DNA of 64,000 bases from Rhodovulum imhoffii (GCF_003046545.1 NZ_QAAA01000002.1:186001-250000), one strand, 5' to 3'; positions 38,829 through 48,176 are shown, counted from the first letter of the stretch. Notes: generated from the letters alone by a model not told the origin. Numbers and translations are program-made.

Positions 38829-39155
38829 TCAGCGAAGGCGCTGGTGTTGCCGGGGTTCCTGAACCGGAACCGTCAGAAGAACAGGGGCGTTCACTGGCTG
38901 CGGCTGACGTTTTCCACCGCTTCCCCTGTCGTCTTCCTCGGTCATCCGCATGATCGAAATACCGAACTGCACACCCGCGAATACGATGCCGTTGAAAACA
39001 AACAGCATCACGACAGCGACCCATCCAAGCGATACATGTGTCACAAGGTGCCAGAGGTTGGCCACGTTGAACGACAAGAGCATCGCGACAAATACAGCCG
39101 ACAGGACAAAGCCGATCAGAGTCTGACGAATATAAAGACGGACGAGTTGGGGCAT
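38829..39155 (-). CDS. Small two-segment membrane protein, unknown
   Basis: A 108-residue protein with two strong hydrophobic segments (about residues 11-32 and 42-65), the first starting after RLYIRQTLIGF and the second around GWVAVVMLFVFNGIVFAGVQFG, then a short charged tail rich in Arg, Gln and Pro. GGAGGA stands 5 bases before the ATG at 39155, so expression is likely. I do not recognise the family. It is flanked by long stretches without genes. Confidence 0.65.
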   Translation of the reverse strand: MPQLVRLYIRQTLIGFVLSAVFVAMLLSFNVANLWHLVTHVSLGWVAVVMLFVFNGIVFAGVQFGISIMRMTEEDDRGSGGKRQPQPVNAPVLLTVPVQEPRQHQRLR

Positions 39156-39582
39156 GGAGTCCTCCGTTTCCAAGTCAAAGATATTTGAATGATTCCAGAT
39201 TCCAAGGGGAAAACACATTCCCTCGGAAAATTACAGGCCTCCCCGGCGGATCGCAGGTCAGACTGTCCGGGTCCGGCAAATCCGGAAAAAGGTCGTCATG
39301 CCGAGGCCTTATGCCTTTTATCTGCGCCGGGGGGATCCGCCCAGCCCGGCTTTCGTCAAGGCGCTTACCCTTCCGGAACTGAGCGCCCTGCCCTATCGCC
39401 GGCGAACGCCGCCCGGCACAAGATCCCCAAGGGCAAGCTGCCGACGCTGTGCAACGGCGCAAAATGGATTGCCGATTCGTATTTTTTAGGGAAATCCCTC
39501 AAATCCGCACAGACCCTGACGCAGGCACGGTCTTTCCCGCGGCCCAACTGTCCGGGCGGCGACGCGGCGCGTGCGGGGTGCC
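39156..39582. other. Intergenic region with no supported gene
   Basis: About 430 bases between the two-segment membrane protein and nusB. A plus-strand frame at 39298-39489 (63 codons, with a GGAAAAAGG stretch before ATG) is the best candidate but becomes Arg/Pro-rich without family features, so I do not call it. There is no clear terminator for nusB. Confidence 0.5.
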
Positions 39583-40047
39583 TTAAAACGCCTCCGGTTT
39601 GGCCTCCCGTGCCATGTGATCAAGCACGGCGTTAACGAATGCCGGCTCCCTCCCTTCGGGGAAAAACGCCTTTGCGATGTCAACGTACTCCGTGATGACC
39701 ACCTTTGGCGGCGCCCCCGCGGCAACCAGCTCCGCCCCTGCGGCACGGAAAAGCGCCCGCAGGGTCGGGTCGATCCGAGCAATGGGCCATTTGGCCACCA
39801 GCGCGCGATCGGTCATCTGGTCGATCCTTGCCTGCCAGTTCACGGCCTCATCCAAAACCATGCGAAAATGATTCACGTCGCCCTCGACCAGATCCTGGCC
39901 GTCTTCGTAACCAAGACCAAAGCGCCAAGTTTCGAATTCCGCGCGCACGGCATCAACGGTCTGGCCGGACTGTTCCATCTGGAACAGCGCCTGCACCGCA
40001 TAAAGACGCGCGGCGGAACGCATCTGGCGTTTATCGGCTTTGCTCAT
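39583..40047 (-). CDS. nusB: Transcription antitermination factor NusB
   Basis: A 154-residue all-helical NusB. Family features are SAARLYAVQALFQMEQ at the N terminus, LVAKWPIARIDPTLRALFRAAGAEL in the middle and VVITEYVDIAKAFFPEGREPAFVNAVLDHMA at the end. With NusE (S10) it binds boxA and prevents termination in rRNA operons. The ATG overlaps the ribH stop by 4 bases, so it is translationally coupled to riboflavin synthesis, an arrangement found in many bacteria. Confidence 0.95.
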   Translation of the reverse strand: MSKADKRQMRSAARLYAVQALFQMEQSGQTVDAVRAEFETWRFGLGYEDGQDLVEGDVNHFRMVLDEAVNWQARIDQMTDRALVAKWPIARIDPTLRALFRAAGAELVAAGAPPKVVITEYVDIAKAFFPEGREPAFVNAVLDHMAREAKPEAF

Positions 40048-40580
40048 CGGCGCGCATCCTCGGCAATCTGGAAGCTTCCCGCAGGCCTGAAACCCACGCC
40101 CTTGGTCTCCCCTCCCCATTTGCGGGCAAGCGCGATCAGGTGCAACGCCGCCGCCGCCGCACCGCCGCCTTTGTCCATGTCGGCGGGGTCGGCACGCCGC
40201 TCGGCCTGATCGCGATTCTCCACGGTCAGGATACCGTTGCCGATCAGGGCCCCCTGAAGGCCCAGAAGCGTCAGCCCACGCGAGCTGTCGTTGCACACGG
40301 TTTCGTAATGGGTGGTCTCACCGCGAATAACACAGCCCAGCGCGACGAACCCGTCATAATTCGACATCCGATGCGCCAGCCCGATGGCGGTGGGCAGTTC
40401 CAGCGCGCCGGGCACCTCGATCACGTCGCAGGCTGCGCCGACCTGCTCCAGCGTGGCGCGCGCGCCCGCCAGCAGCATGTTGGCGATGTCGCGATAGAAC
40501 GGCGCGACAGCAATCAGAAGCCTCACCGGCTTATCGAATTGCGGCAGCGGCAGGGCGGTATGTGGGTCGGTTTCGGCCAT
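40044..40580 (-). CDS. ribH: 6,7-dimethyl-8-ribityllumazine synthase
   Basis: A 178-residue lumazine synthase. VPGALELPTAIGLA and FVALGCVIRGETTHYETV (with the substrate-binding and catalytic His region) are diagnostic. It condenses the pyrimidine intermediate with 3,4-dihydroxy-2-butanone 4-phosphate. The gene lies 3 bases after ribBA and overlaps nusB by 4 bases. It carries a 10-15-residue acidic N-terminal extension (MAETDPHTALPLPQFD) beyond the core, common in this group. Confidence 0.95.
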   Translation of the reverse strand: MAETDPHTALPLPQFDKPVRLLIAVAPFYRDIANMLLAGARATLEQVGAACDVIEVPGALELPTAIGLAHRMSNYDGFVALGCVIRGETTHYETVCNDSSRGLTLLGLQGALIGNGILTVENRDQAERRADPADMDKGGGAAAAALHLIALARKWGGETKGVGFRPAGSFQIAEDARR

Positions 40581-40583
40581 GGC

Positions 40584-41687
40584 TCAGCCTTTCGGATCAA
40601 TCTTGTGGGTCCCCTCGAAGGAAAGCCCGTAGGCCTCAAGCCCGATCACCTTGGGCAGGGGCGAATTACTCAGCAGAACAAGCTTGTGCAGGCCAAGCGC
40701 GGCGAGAATTTGCGCGCCCAGCCCATATTGGCGCAGGGTCTGGGGCGATGCCTCCCCGGAAGTGAGCTTCATCCTCGTATCGCGCAGCAGGACGACGGCG
40801 CCGCGTCCTTCGGCGGCGATGATCTCCATCGCGCGGCGCAACTCCCCCGCCGGGGCAGGACCAAGCCCCAAAACGTCCTGCAAAGGGTCGAGGGCGTGCA
40901 TCCGCACCAAAACCGGCTCCGGGGTGGAAATATCTCCCCTGGTCAGAACGACATGTTCGGCGCCCTGGGTTTCATCGACAAAGATTCGCATCATCCAGTC
41001 GCCCCCGAAGGCGGATGTCACCGGGCGCACCACGCTTTCCTTGACAAGGTTGTCGTAGCGGCGGCGATAAGCGATCAGGTCGGAGATGGTCCCGATCTTC
41101 AGACCATGCAACTGGGCAAAGCTGACAAGATCCGGCAGGCGGGCCATGGTGCCATCCTCGTTCATGATCTCGCAGATTACCCCCGAGGGGTTCAGCCCCG
41201 CCAGCCGGGCGACATCCACCGCAGCCTCGGTGTGGCCGGCACGAACCAGGACGCCGCCATCGCGCGCGCGCAGTGGAAAGATATGGCCCGGCGTGGCGAT
41301 GTCGGCGGCGCATTTGGAACTGTCTATTGCCACGGCCACGGTGCGCGCCCGGTCATGGGCGGATATTCCCGTGGTCACGCCCTCGCGCGCTTCGATGGAA
41401 ATGGTAAAGGCGGTTTCATGCCGGCTGGAGTTCTGGGATGCCATCAGCGGCAGGCCCAGCGCATCGATCCGCTCCCCCGGCAGCGACAGGCAGATCAGCC
41501 CGCGCCCGTGGGTGGCCATGAAGTTGATTGCCTCCGGCGTGGCCATCTGGGCGGGAATGACAAGATCCCCCTCGTTCTCCCGGTCCTCGTGATCGACAAG
41601 AATAAACATGCGCCCGTTGCGCGCATCCTCGATGATTTCCTCGATCTGGGAAATCGCGTCCTGGTAGCTTTCGTTATGGTCTTCCAT
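40584..41687 (-). CDS. ribB: 3,4-dihydroxy-2-butanone 4-phosphate synthase with degenerate GTP cyclohydrolase II domain
   Basis: A 367-residue two-domain protein. The N-terminal domain (about 1-210) is a full RibB: LVDHEDRENEGDLV (metal and substrate residues), THGRGLICLSL, RAGHTEAAVD. The C-terminal domain (about 225-360) aligns with GTP cyclohydrolase II but lacks its key residues: the zinc-binding HSEC and CDC cysteines are replaced by MHALDPLQDVLGL (263-275), and the GRGIGL region is missing. So only the butanone-phosphate activity is expected, and a separate RibA is needed elsewhere. It follows ribE after 62 bases. Confidence 0.93.
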   Translation of the reverse strand: MEDHNESYQDAISQIEEIIEDARNGRMFILVDHEDRENEGDLVIPAQMATPEAINFMATHGRGLICLSLPGERIDALGLPLMASQNSSRHETAFTISIEAREGVTTGISAHDRARTVAVAIDSSKCAADIATPGHIFPLRARDGGVLVRAGHTEAAVDVARLAGLNPSGVICEIMNEDGTMARLPDLVSFAQLHGLKIGTISDLIAYRRRYDNLVKESVVRPVTSAFGGDWMMRIFVDETQGAEHVVLTRGDISTPEPVLVRMHALDPLQDVLGLGPAPAGELRRAMEIIAAEGRGAVVLLRDTRMKLTSGEASPQTLRQYGLGAQILAALGLHKLVLLSNSPLPKVIGLEAYGLSFEGTHKIDPKG

Positions 41688-41749
41688 GAGCTCCGCCTTG
41701 TCAGAGTTCGCCTCTTACCCCGCAGGGGCACGGATGGGAAGCGTCCGTT

Positions 41750-42352
41750 TCAGGGCGTATCCCCTTGTGCAAGACGGGCGACATAGCGGGCCAGCGTATC
41801 GATCTCGAGGTTCACACTGTCACCCACACCGGCCTGCCCCCAGGTCGTGACCTGCCGGGTATGGGGAATGAGGTTGACGCCGAACTCCGCCCCCGCGACC
41901 TCGTTCACCGTCAGCGATGTGCCGTTGAGCGCCACCGATCCCTTCGGCGCAATGAACCGCGCAAGCGCATCCGGCGCACGGAAGGTCAGGCGCGTGCTGT
42001 CCCCCTCCTCGCGCAGCGCGATGATTTGCGCCACGCCGTCCACATGCCCCGAGACAATATGCCCGCCCAGTTCATCGCCCACCTTCAACGCCCGTTCAAG
42101 GTTGATCCGCGCGCCCTCGGTCCAGCCGCCGATATTGGTTTTTGAAACCGTCTCCGCCGAGATCGTCACCTCGAACCAGCCGTCCGCGTCCCCGCCACGG
42201 TCGGTAACCGTCAGGCAGACGCCGTTACAGGCGATCGAGGCGCCGATGTCGATGCTGGCAGGGGCATATGCCGTGGCGATCCGTGCGGTCAGATCCCCGC
42301 CCTTCATCAGGGTGCGGACTGTACCGATATCGGTGATGATGCCTGTGAACAT
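41750..42352 (-). CDS. ribE: Riboflavin synthase, alpha subunit
   Basis: A 200-residue riboflavin synthase made of two lumazine-binding barrels in tandem. The first starts with the classic MFTGIITDIGTV and contains GASIACNGVCLTV; the second holds GSVALNGTSLTVNEV. It converts two lumazines into riboflavin and the pyrimidine intermediate. AAAGGAG is upstream of the ATG. No FMN riboswitch is visible in the 128 bases before it. It is the first gene of the ribE-ribBA-ribH-nusB series and is divergent from the kpsS-like gene. Confidence 0.95.
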   Translation of the reverse strand: MFTGIITDIGTVRTLMKGGDLTARIATAYAPASIDIGASIACNGVCLTVTDRGGDADGWFEVTISAETVSKTNIGGWTEGARINLERALKVGDELGGHIVSGHVDGVAQIIALREEGDSTRLTFRAPDALARFIAPKGSVALNGTSLTVNEVAGAEFGVNLIPHTRQVTTWGQAGVGDSVNLEIDTLARYVARLAQGDTP

Positions 42353-42480
42353 GGGCGGGCTCCTTTCCCGACCTGACCTAGCCGTTGCCCCGTGTCAGGG
42401 CAAGTGGTGCAAAGTGGATGACATCGGGCCCGCTTTAGGTCATTGTGAAACATTGCTGCGCATCATCACATCCGGGTTTC

Positions 42481-43782
42481 ATGGCCAAACGCAGTTTCCT
42501 GTTCCTTCAGGGTCCCCACGGGCCGTTTTTCGACCGCCTCGGGCAACAGTTGCGGGCTGCGGGCGCGGGCGTGTGGCGTGTCGGCTTCAATCGCGGGGAC
42601 CGCGCCTTCTGGTCCGACGCGGGCAGTTATATCCCCTTCACCGCCCCCCAGGCGGACTGGCCCGAGACATTCCGCAAGCTGATCGGCGAACGGAGCGTGA
42701 GCGACCTTGTCCTTTACGGGGACACCCGCCCGGTTCATGCCGAGGCCGTCCGGATTGCACGCCAATACGGGCTGCGCATCCACGTGTTCGAGGAAGGATA
42801 CCTGCGCCCCTACTGGGTCACCTATGAACGCGGCGGCAGCAACGGCCATTCCCGGCTGATCGAAACCCCGATCTCCAGGATGCGCGCGATGCTCGGCGAT
42901 ACCACGGCACAGGCACCGGATCCGGACCCGCGTTGGGGCGATCTTCGCGCCCATGTCTTCTACGGTGCGCTCTATCACTGGTACGTGATGCTCCTGAATG
43001 GCGGGTACCCGCATTTCCGCCCGCATCGAAGCCTGAACGTGCGTCAGGAATTCCAGCTGTATCTGCAAAGGCTGCTTCTTCTGCCCCTGCACGCGACAGA
43101 GCGGATTCTGGCCACACGGCGCATAGATCGCGGCGGCTTTCCCTACCATCTTGTGCTGTTGCAACTGGAACACGATTCCAGCTTTCAGCATCACGGACCG
43201 TTCCGCACCATGACCGATTTTCTCGAGTGCTGCCTGAAAGGCTTTGCCGAAGGGGCGCCTCCCCATCATCACCTCGTGTTCAAGGCCCACCCTCTGGACG
43301 ATGGCCGCGCCCCGATCCGCAGCGACCTTCGGCGGCTTGCAAAGGCCTACGGCCTGTCGAACCGGGTGCATTTCGTGCGGGGCGGCAAGCTGGCGCAACT
43401 GTTGGGCCCGGCGCGCAGTGCCATCACCGTCAATTCCACCGCGGGGCAGCAGGTCTTGTGGCGCGGAATTCCCCTGCGAACCTTCGGCGCGGCGGTCTAC
43501 GCAAAACCGGAACTCGTATCGTCCCAGCCGCTGCCCGCTTTTTTCGCCAAACCGGACGCCCCCGACAGAAAGGCCTATGCCACGTTCCGCCGCTACCTTC
43601 TGGACACTTCCCAAGTGCCGGGAAGCTTCTATTCCCGCGCGGGGCGGACACAACTGCTGCGCCGTGCCGCAGACATGATGCTGTGCACACGCGACCCCTA
43701 CGACACCCTGAACGCGGCAAGCGGGCAACAGATCGTTGATCTCTCGACCCGAAAGCGCAACATGCAGACTGGTTTCCATTAA
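42481..43782 (+). CDS. kpsS: Capsular polysaccharide synthesis protein, KpsS-like (Kdo transferase)
   Basis: A 433-residue protein of the KpsS type, which adds the first beta-linked Kdo to the lipid anchor of group 2 capsules. The motif Q-x-E-x-D-x-S (LLQLEHDSSFQHHG, about 228-238), the FKAHPLD segment at 267-273 and ITVNSTAGQQVLWRGIP near 330 fit the retaining Kdo-transferase family. The ATG at 42481 is the most likely start though its ribosome binding site is weak; a GTG 36 bases upstream is an alternative. It leads a three-gene capsule cluster with an export protein and KpsC. Confidence 0.88.
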   Translation: MAKRSFLFLQGPHGPFFDRLGQQLRAAGAGVWRVGFNRGDRAFWSDAGSYIPFTAPQADWPETFRKLIGERSVSDLVLYGDTRPVHAEAVRIARQYGLRIHVFEEGYLRPYWVTYERGGSNGHSRLIETPISRMRAMLGDTTAQAPDPDPRWGDLRAHVFYGALYHWYVMLLNGGYPHFRPHRSLNVRQEFQLYLQRLLLLPLHATERILATRRIDRGGFPYHLVLLQLEHDSSFQHHGPFRTMTDFLECCLKGFAEGAPPHHHLVFKAHPLDDGRAPIRSDLRRLAKAYGLSNRVHFVRGGKLAQLLGPARSAITVNSTAGQQVLWRGIPLRTFGAAVYAKPELVSSQPLPAFFAKPDAPDRKAYATFRRYLLDTSQVPGSFYSRAGRTQLLRRAADMMLCTRDPYDTLNAASGQQIVDLSTRKRNMQTGFH

Positions 43783-43845
43783 GTTTTTCCGCTAGCGTTC
43801 TCAAAAAACACGGGGCACCGCAAAACGAGGGTGAGATTGCAAGCC

Positions 43846-44967
43846 ATGAAAAACAGGAAATTTCGGGCATTAATTCTTGTAGCAGCGGTTTCGGCGGTCG
43901 GCGCGTGCGGCCTGCCCCGGTCAGGCCCCAGCAAGGGGGAATTGCTGAGCGGCTCCATAGAGAAATACGGCGACACCTTCGTTGTGGCGGTCGACAACCG
44001 GATTAACGAAATCACCGATTACACCCCATCCTTCGGTTTCCCCAAGTCGTTCCGTTCCGCAGGCCAGATTCGGCCCGACACGATCAGCCCCGGTGACGTT
44101 CTGGCCCTGACCATCTACGAAAACGTCGATGACGGGCTTCTGGCCGGCCAGGGGGGCAAGCAAAGCCAGTTAACCCAGTTGCAGGTCGATGGGGCGGGCT
44201 ACATCTTCATCCCCTATGCCGGGCGCATTCTGGCCGCAGGCAATACCCCGGAGCGGTTGCGCCAGATCATCACCGAAAAACTGAGCGCCCAGACACCTGA
44301 CCCCCAGGTTGTCGTGACACGTCTCGCCGGGCAAGGAACGACCGTGTCGATCGTCGGGAATGCCGGGGCGCAGGGGGTGTACACGATCGAACAATCCTCT
44401 CGCCGGATCAGTGGCATGCTTGCCGCCGCCGGCGGCGTGACCGTGGACCCGAAGGTTGCCCAGGTCACGGTGATCCGGGGCAACACCCGTGGCAAGGCGT
44501 GGCTTCAGGACATCTTCGAGACCCCCTCCCAGGATATTGCCCTGCGCGGTGGAGATCGCATCCTGATCGAAGAGGATGAGCGCGCCTTCACTGCGGTCGG
44601 CGCGACCGGCGGTCAGGCCCGCGTTCCTTTCGAACAGCCCCGCATTACGGCCCTTGAGGCCATCTCCAAGGTCGGGGGCCTCAACTCCAGCCTGGCCGAC
44701 CCGAAAGGCGTGTTCATTCTGCGCGACGAAACGAGCAGCATAGCCCGCAAGGTGCTTCAGCGCGATGATATCCCCAACGATCAGCGCATGATCTACGTCA
44801 TGGACCTGACAGAGCCCAACGGCCTGTTCATGGCCCGTGATTTCCAGATCCGGGACGGCGATACCGTTTACGTGAGCGAAGCCCCCTTTGTGCAACTTCA
44901 GAAAACGCTTGCGGCCATTACCGGGACGGCGAGTTCGGTCAACTCGCTTAACAACATCGCCAACTGA
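43846..44967 (+). CDS. Polysaccharide export outer-membrane lipoprotein
   Basis: A 373-residue lipoprotein with signal peptide and lipobox AVGAC-G, then a polysaccharide export domain (about 75-180; SPGDVLALTIYENVDDGLL, QVDGAGYIFIPYAGRI) and SLBB-type soluble ligand-binding domains after it (VSIVGNAGAQGVYTIEQSS; AFTAVGATGGQARVPF). This is the Wza/KpsD-type channel that takes capsule across the outer membrane. It lies between KpsS- and KpsC-like genes, 7 bases before the latter. No KpsE, KpsM or KpsT is present here, so the inner-membrane transporter must be elsewhere. Confidence 0.88.
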   Translation: MKNRKFRALILVAAVSAVGACGLPRSGPSKGELLSGSIEKYGDTFVVAVDNRINEITDYTPSFGFPKSFRSAGQIRPDTISPGDVLALTIYENVDDGLLAGQGGKQSQLTQLQVDGAGYIFIPYAGRILAAGNTPERLRQIITEKLSAQTPDPQVVVTRLAGQGTTVSIVGNAGAQGVYTIEQSSRRISGMLAAAGGVTVDPKVAQVTVIRGNTRGKAWLQDIFETPSQDIALRGGDRILIEEDERAFTAVGATGGQARVPFEQPRITALEAISKVGGLNSSLADPKGVFILRDETSSIARKVLQRDDIPNDQRMIYVMDLTEPNGLFMARDFQIRDGDTVYVSEAPFVQLQKTLAAITGTASSVNSLNNIAN

Positions 44968-44974
44968 CGCCTGC

Positions 44975-47005
44975 ATGGGCCTTGTTGCCGCGAGACCCGA
45001 ACCCGTCGGGGAAAAGCCCCCCCGGCGGGTTCATGTTTTCAACACCGGTTTCCTGACCGGGCGTCGGGTTCGCCGTATCCTGCAATTGTCGGGCTATTCC
45101 CCCTCTCTTGGCCTGCCGGGCAAGGATGGGGTGGTCGCTGTCTGGGGGCAGTCTCCTTACGCCTTTCGGGGGGAATGGATCGCGCGGCAGACCGGGGCGG
45201 GCCTGATGCGGGTGGAAGACGCCTTCCTGCGCTCGGTCCTGCCTGGGCGGCTGGGAGGGGAACCGCCGCTGGGGCTGCTTTTGGATGAAACCGGCGTACA
45301 TTTCGATGGCCGCTCCCCGTCCGACCTTGAAACCCTGCTCCTCACGCATCCGCTGGAGGACCCCGACCTGCTGGCCCGGGCCAGCGCCGCAATGGCCCGC
45401 ATACGGCGCGCACAGCTGAGCAAATACACCGGCTTCGACCCAAAGACCGCTCCGCCGGAGCCCGGATACGTGCTGGTGGTGGATCAAACGGCGGGGGATG
45501 CCTCGGTCCGGGCGGCGGGGGCGGATGCTAGGACCTTCCGGACCATACTGGCACGCGCGCGCCAGGATCATCCTGGAAATCGTCTGGTTCTCAAACCCCA
45601 CCCCGAGACCAGTGGCGGCGCGAGAAAGGGGCATTTTGGCGCCCTTCTCCCCGCTGGCGTGGAAATCTGCGATCGCCCGGTTTCGCCCTGGCGGCTTCTC
45701 GAGGGGGCGACGGCGGTCTACACGCTGTCTTCACAGCTTGGCTTCGAGGCGATTCTTGCCGGACACCGCCCCCATGTCTTCGGGCAGCCATTCTACGCGG
45801 GCTGGGGGCTGAGCCACGATCATGCCCCTCTGCCCCGGCGCGGGCGTCAACTGCGGACCGAACAGCTTTTTGCCGCCGCGATGATTCTCGCCCCCAAATG
45901 GTATGATCCCTACCGGGACCGCCTGTGCCCGCTGGAAGATGCTCTGGATACGCTGGAGGCAGAAACCCGCGCCTGGCGCGACGACCACAAGGGATGGATT
46001 GCCGGAAACATGCGGCTTTGGAAACGTCCGACGATCCAGGCCTTTTTCGGGAGCACCCGCCCGGTGAAATTTACCCCGGACGCCGCCTCTGCCACCGCAC
46101 AGGCCGCTGCCGACGGCCGTCGGGCCATGGCATGGGGGGCTGCCCCCGGCGTTGTGCGCATTGAGGACGGCTTCCTGCGGTCACGCGGGTTGGGGGCAGA
46201 GTTGACCCCGGCGCTGTCGCTGGTGGCGGATGATCTCGGGATTTACTATGACCCGTCTCGGGAAAGCCGGCTGGACCGTCTCATACACGCCGCATGTGAT
46301 CTTCCCCCCGACGCCCGCGCCCGCTCGGAGCGGCTGATCGTACGGATGACAGAGGCGGGGTTGAGCAAGTATAACCTGCCGGGAGCTGCTGTCCCCCCCT
46401 TGCCCGACGGACACCGTATCCTCGTCCCCGGACAGGTGGAAGACGATGCCTCCATCCGGCTGGGCTGCCCGGCAGAGCAACGAAATATCGAGCTTCTGGC
46501 GCGCTGTCGCGCCGAAAACCCCGATGCCGTGATCCTTTACAAACCCCATCCGGATGTAGAGGCAGGGCTGCGCCCCGGCGCCATCGCAAACAGCGAAGCC
46601 CACACCCACGCAGACATGGTACTGCCCCGCACCGCGCTTTCAGAGGTGTTGCAACAGGTAGACGAGGTTTGGACGCTGACTTCGGCGCTGGGGTTCGAGG
46701 CCCTTCTGCGCCGCATACCGGTTACCTGCCTTGGCATACCGTTTTACGCAGGATGGGGACTGACACGCGACCTTGGCCCCGTACCCGCGCACCGGAAGGC
46801 CCGGCCCGATCTTGCCGCGCTTGTTCATGCGGCATTGATTGATTACCCCCGCTACCGCGACCCGGTCACGGGCCGCCCCTGCCCCGTCGAAGTCGTGGCG
46901 GAGCGTCTGGCGCTTGGGCGGCAGACGCCACGCGGAAGGACATTGCACCTGTTGGCAAAAATACAAGGTGCCTTGGCAAGCCATGCCTTCTTGTGGCGAC
47001 GATAA
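44975..47005 (+). CDS. kpsC: Capsular polysaccharide synthesis protein, KpsC-like (dual Kdo transferase)
   Basis: A 676-residue protein with two homologous glycosyltransferase halves. Each half carries the Q-x4-D-A-S motif (VDQTAGDASVRAAG at about 169-182; PGQVEDDASIRLGC at about 485-498), a KPHP motif (LKPHPE and YKPHPD) and a PFYAGWGLS/T segment with the nearby G-E/FEA(I/L). KpsC adds alternating beta-2,4 and beta-2,7 Kdo residues to the lipid-linked primer started by KpsS. The start at 44975 is chosen because it follows the lipoprotein stop by 7 bases; a longer frame overlaps that gene. Confidence 0.92.
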   Translation: MGLVAARPEPVGEKPPRRVHVFNTGFLTGRRVRRILQLSGYSPSLGLPGKDGVVAVWGQSPYAFRGEWIARQTGAGLMRVEDAFLRSVLPGRLGGEPPLGLLLDETGVHFDGRSPSDLETLLLTHPLEDPDLLARASAAMARIRRAQLSKYTGFDPKTAPPEPGYVLVVDQTAGDASVRAAGADARTFRTILARARQDHPGNRLVLKPHPETSGGARKGHFGALLPAGVEICDRPVSPWRLLEGATAVYTLSSQLGFEAILAGHRPHVFGQPFYAGWGLSHDHAPLPRRGRQLRTEQLFAAAMILAPKWYDPYRDRLCPLEDALDTLEAETRAWRDDHKGWIAGNMRLWKRPTIQAFFGSTRPVKFTPDAASATAQAAADGRRAMAWGAAPGVVRIEDGFLRSRGLGAELTPALSLVADDLGIYYDPSRESRLDRLIHAACDLPPDARARSERLIVRMTEAGLSKYNLPGAAVPPLPDGHRILVPGQVEDDASIRLGCPAEQRNIELLARCRAENPDAVILYKPHPDVEAGLRPGAIANSEAHTHADMVLPRTALSEVLQQVDEVWTLTSALGFEALLRRIPVTCLGIPFYAGWGLTRDLGPVPAHRKARPDLAALVHAALIDYPRYRDPVTGRPCPVEVVAERLALGRQTPRGRTLHLLAKIQGALASHAFLWRR

Positions 47006-47024
47006 CGCATCTGGTCACGCTTTT

Positions 47025-47055
47025 TGCCTCCGGCGGGGATATTTGACCAAAGCAA
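47025..47055 (+). repeat. Short Rhodobacterales intergenic repeat
   Basis: TGCCTCCGGCGGGGATATTTG, a motif widespread in intergenic DNA of this group, sits 20 bases after kpsC between converging genes; its GC half (CCTCCGGCGGGG) can fold on itself and is followed by ATATTTG. A related copy (reverse direction) occurs at 34425-34465. It may act as a terminator-like element. Confidence 0.5.
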
Positions 47056-47075
47056 ACCCTGGCCGGATATTTACC

Positions 47076-48176
47076 TCAATCGCGTGTCCAGACATGCAGG
47101 ATGTCCGGGCCAAGGGCGTGGACATCGACAAGGCGGAAGCGGGGAGCCTTGCACAGCGATGTAACCCCCATAGCGCCAAGGCTCGGATGGCCCTCTGCGC
47201 CAAACACCACCCCCGCCGTAAAACCGACCAGGTCATCGACCAGACCTGCGGACAAAAGCGCCGCGGCAAACACGCCGCCGCCTTCACAAAACACCCGTGT
47301 CAGTCCCGCCTGCCCAAGCGTCTGCAAAATCTCTGCCGGGTCCAGTTGCCCATCCCCACCCGTCGCGACAGGCAAGAGACGCGCCCCCCGTTCTCTCCAG
47401 AACTCACAGGCCGCACCAGGGGCTGAGGATCCATGACACAGCCAGAGCGGTGCGCTGTCCAGACTCCCGGCAAGATGTCCTTCGGCGGGCAAATCCAGCC
47501 GTCGGGCACAAATCACCCGCACCGGTTGGTGCCTGATTCCCAAACCGCGCACTGTCAGCAACGGGTCGTCTGCCCGTGCAGTACCGCCCCCTACCATCAC
47601 TGCGTCGTGGCGGGCACGCAAGGCATGAACCATCTTGCGGGCCTCGGGGGCGGTAACCCACCGGCTTTCGCCCGAGGCTGTTGCAATACGTCCGTCAAAC
47701 GAAGCAGCGAGCTTCAAGGTCACCGCTGGACGCCCTGCCGTCCGGCTGAGCAAAAATCCCCGATGCGCGGCCCGGGCCTCTGCCTCCAGAACGCCGGTCG
47801 TGACCGCAATCCCTGCGGCGCGCAGCATTGCGTGACCCGCATCACAGACCCGGGGGTCCGGGTCTGTCAGGGCCGTGACGACCCGCACAATACCAGCCGC
47901 AATCAGAGCCTCGGCACAGGGCGGGGTCTTGCCGTGGTGGGCGCAAGGTTCAAGGCTGATATAGGCTGTCGCGCCGCAGGCGGCCCCACCTGCCTGTTCA
48001 AGCGCCACAACCTCGGCATGGGGGCGGCCACCCGGCCCGGTCCAGCCACGGCCCAGTATGCGCCCGTCCTTGACAATCACGCAACCCACGGACGGATTGG
48101 GCCAGGTGCGCCCCTGCCCGCGCGCCCCGAGAGACAGTGCCAGCGCCATGAAGCGGGTGTCTTGCGGCTGGCTCAC
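47076..48176 (-). CDS. ribD: Riboflavin biosynthesis protein RibD (deaminase/reductase)
   Basis: A 366-residue bifunctional enzyme. The deaminase domain (about 1-145) has the zinc site PHAEVVAL and [15 protein letters not shown]; the reductase domain (about 150-365) begins with [17 protein letters not shown] and has the NADPH-related [13 protein letters not shown]. It carries out two successive steps after GTP opening. It is located away from the ribE-ribBA-ribH block, directly after nrdR on the same strand (4-base overlap). This nrdR-ribD pairing is common in proteobacteria. The GTP cyclohydrolase II gene is not in the window. Confidence 0.95.
   Translation of the reverse strand: MSQPQDTRFMALALSLGARGQGRTWPNPSVGCVIVKDGRILGRGWTGPGGRPHAEVVALEQAGGAACGATAYISLEPCAHHGKTPPCAEALIAAGIVRVVTALTDPDPRVCDAGHAMLRAAGIAVTTGVLEAEARAAHRGFLLSRTAGRPAVTLKLAASFDGRIATASGESRWVTAPEARKMVHALRARHDAVMVGGGTARADDPLLTVRGLGIRHQPVRVICARRLDLPAEGHLAGSLDSAPLWLCHGSSAPGAACEFWRERGARLLPVATGGDGQLDPAEILQTLGQAGLTRVFCEGGGVFAAALLSAGLVDDLVGFTAGVVFGAEGHPSLGAMGVTSLCKAPRFRLVDVHALGPDILHVWTRD

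Noticed and set aside
39298-39489. 63-codon frame in the gap before nusB
   Set aside because: It has a purine-rich stretch upstream but becomes Arg/Pro-rich without family features; not enough to call a gene.
42353-42480. FMN riboswitch before ribE
   Set aside because: Only 128 bases and none of the conserved FMN aptamer segments are visible.
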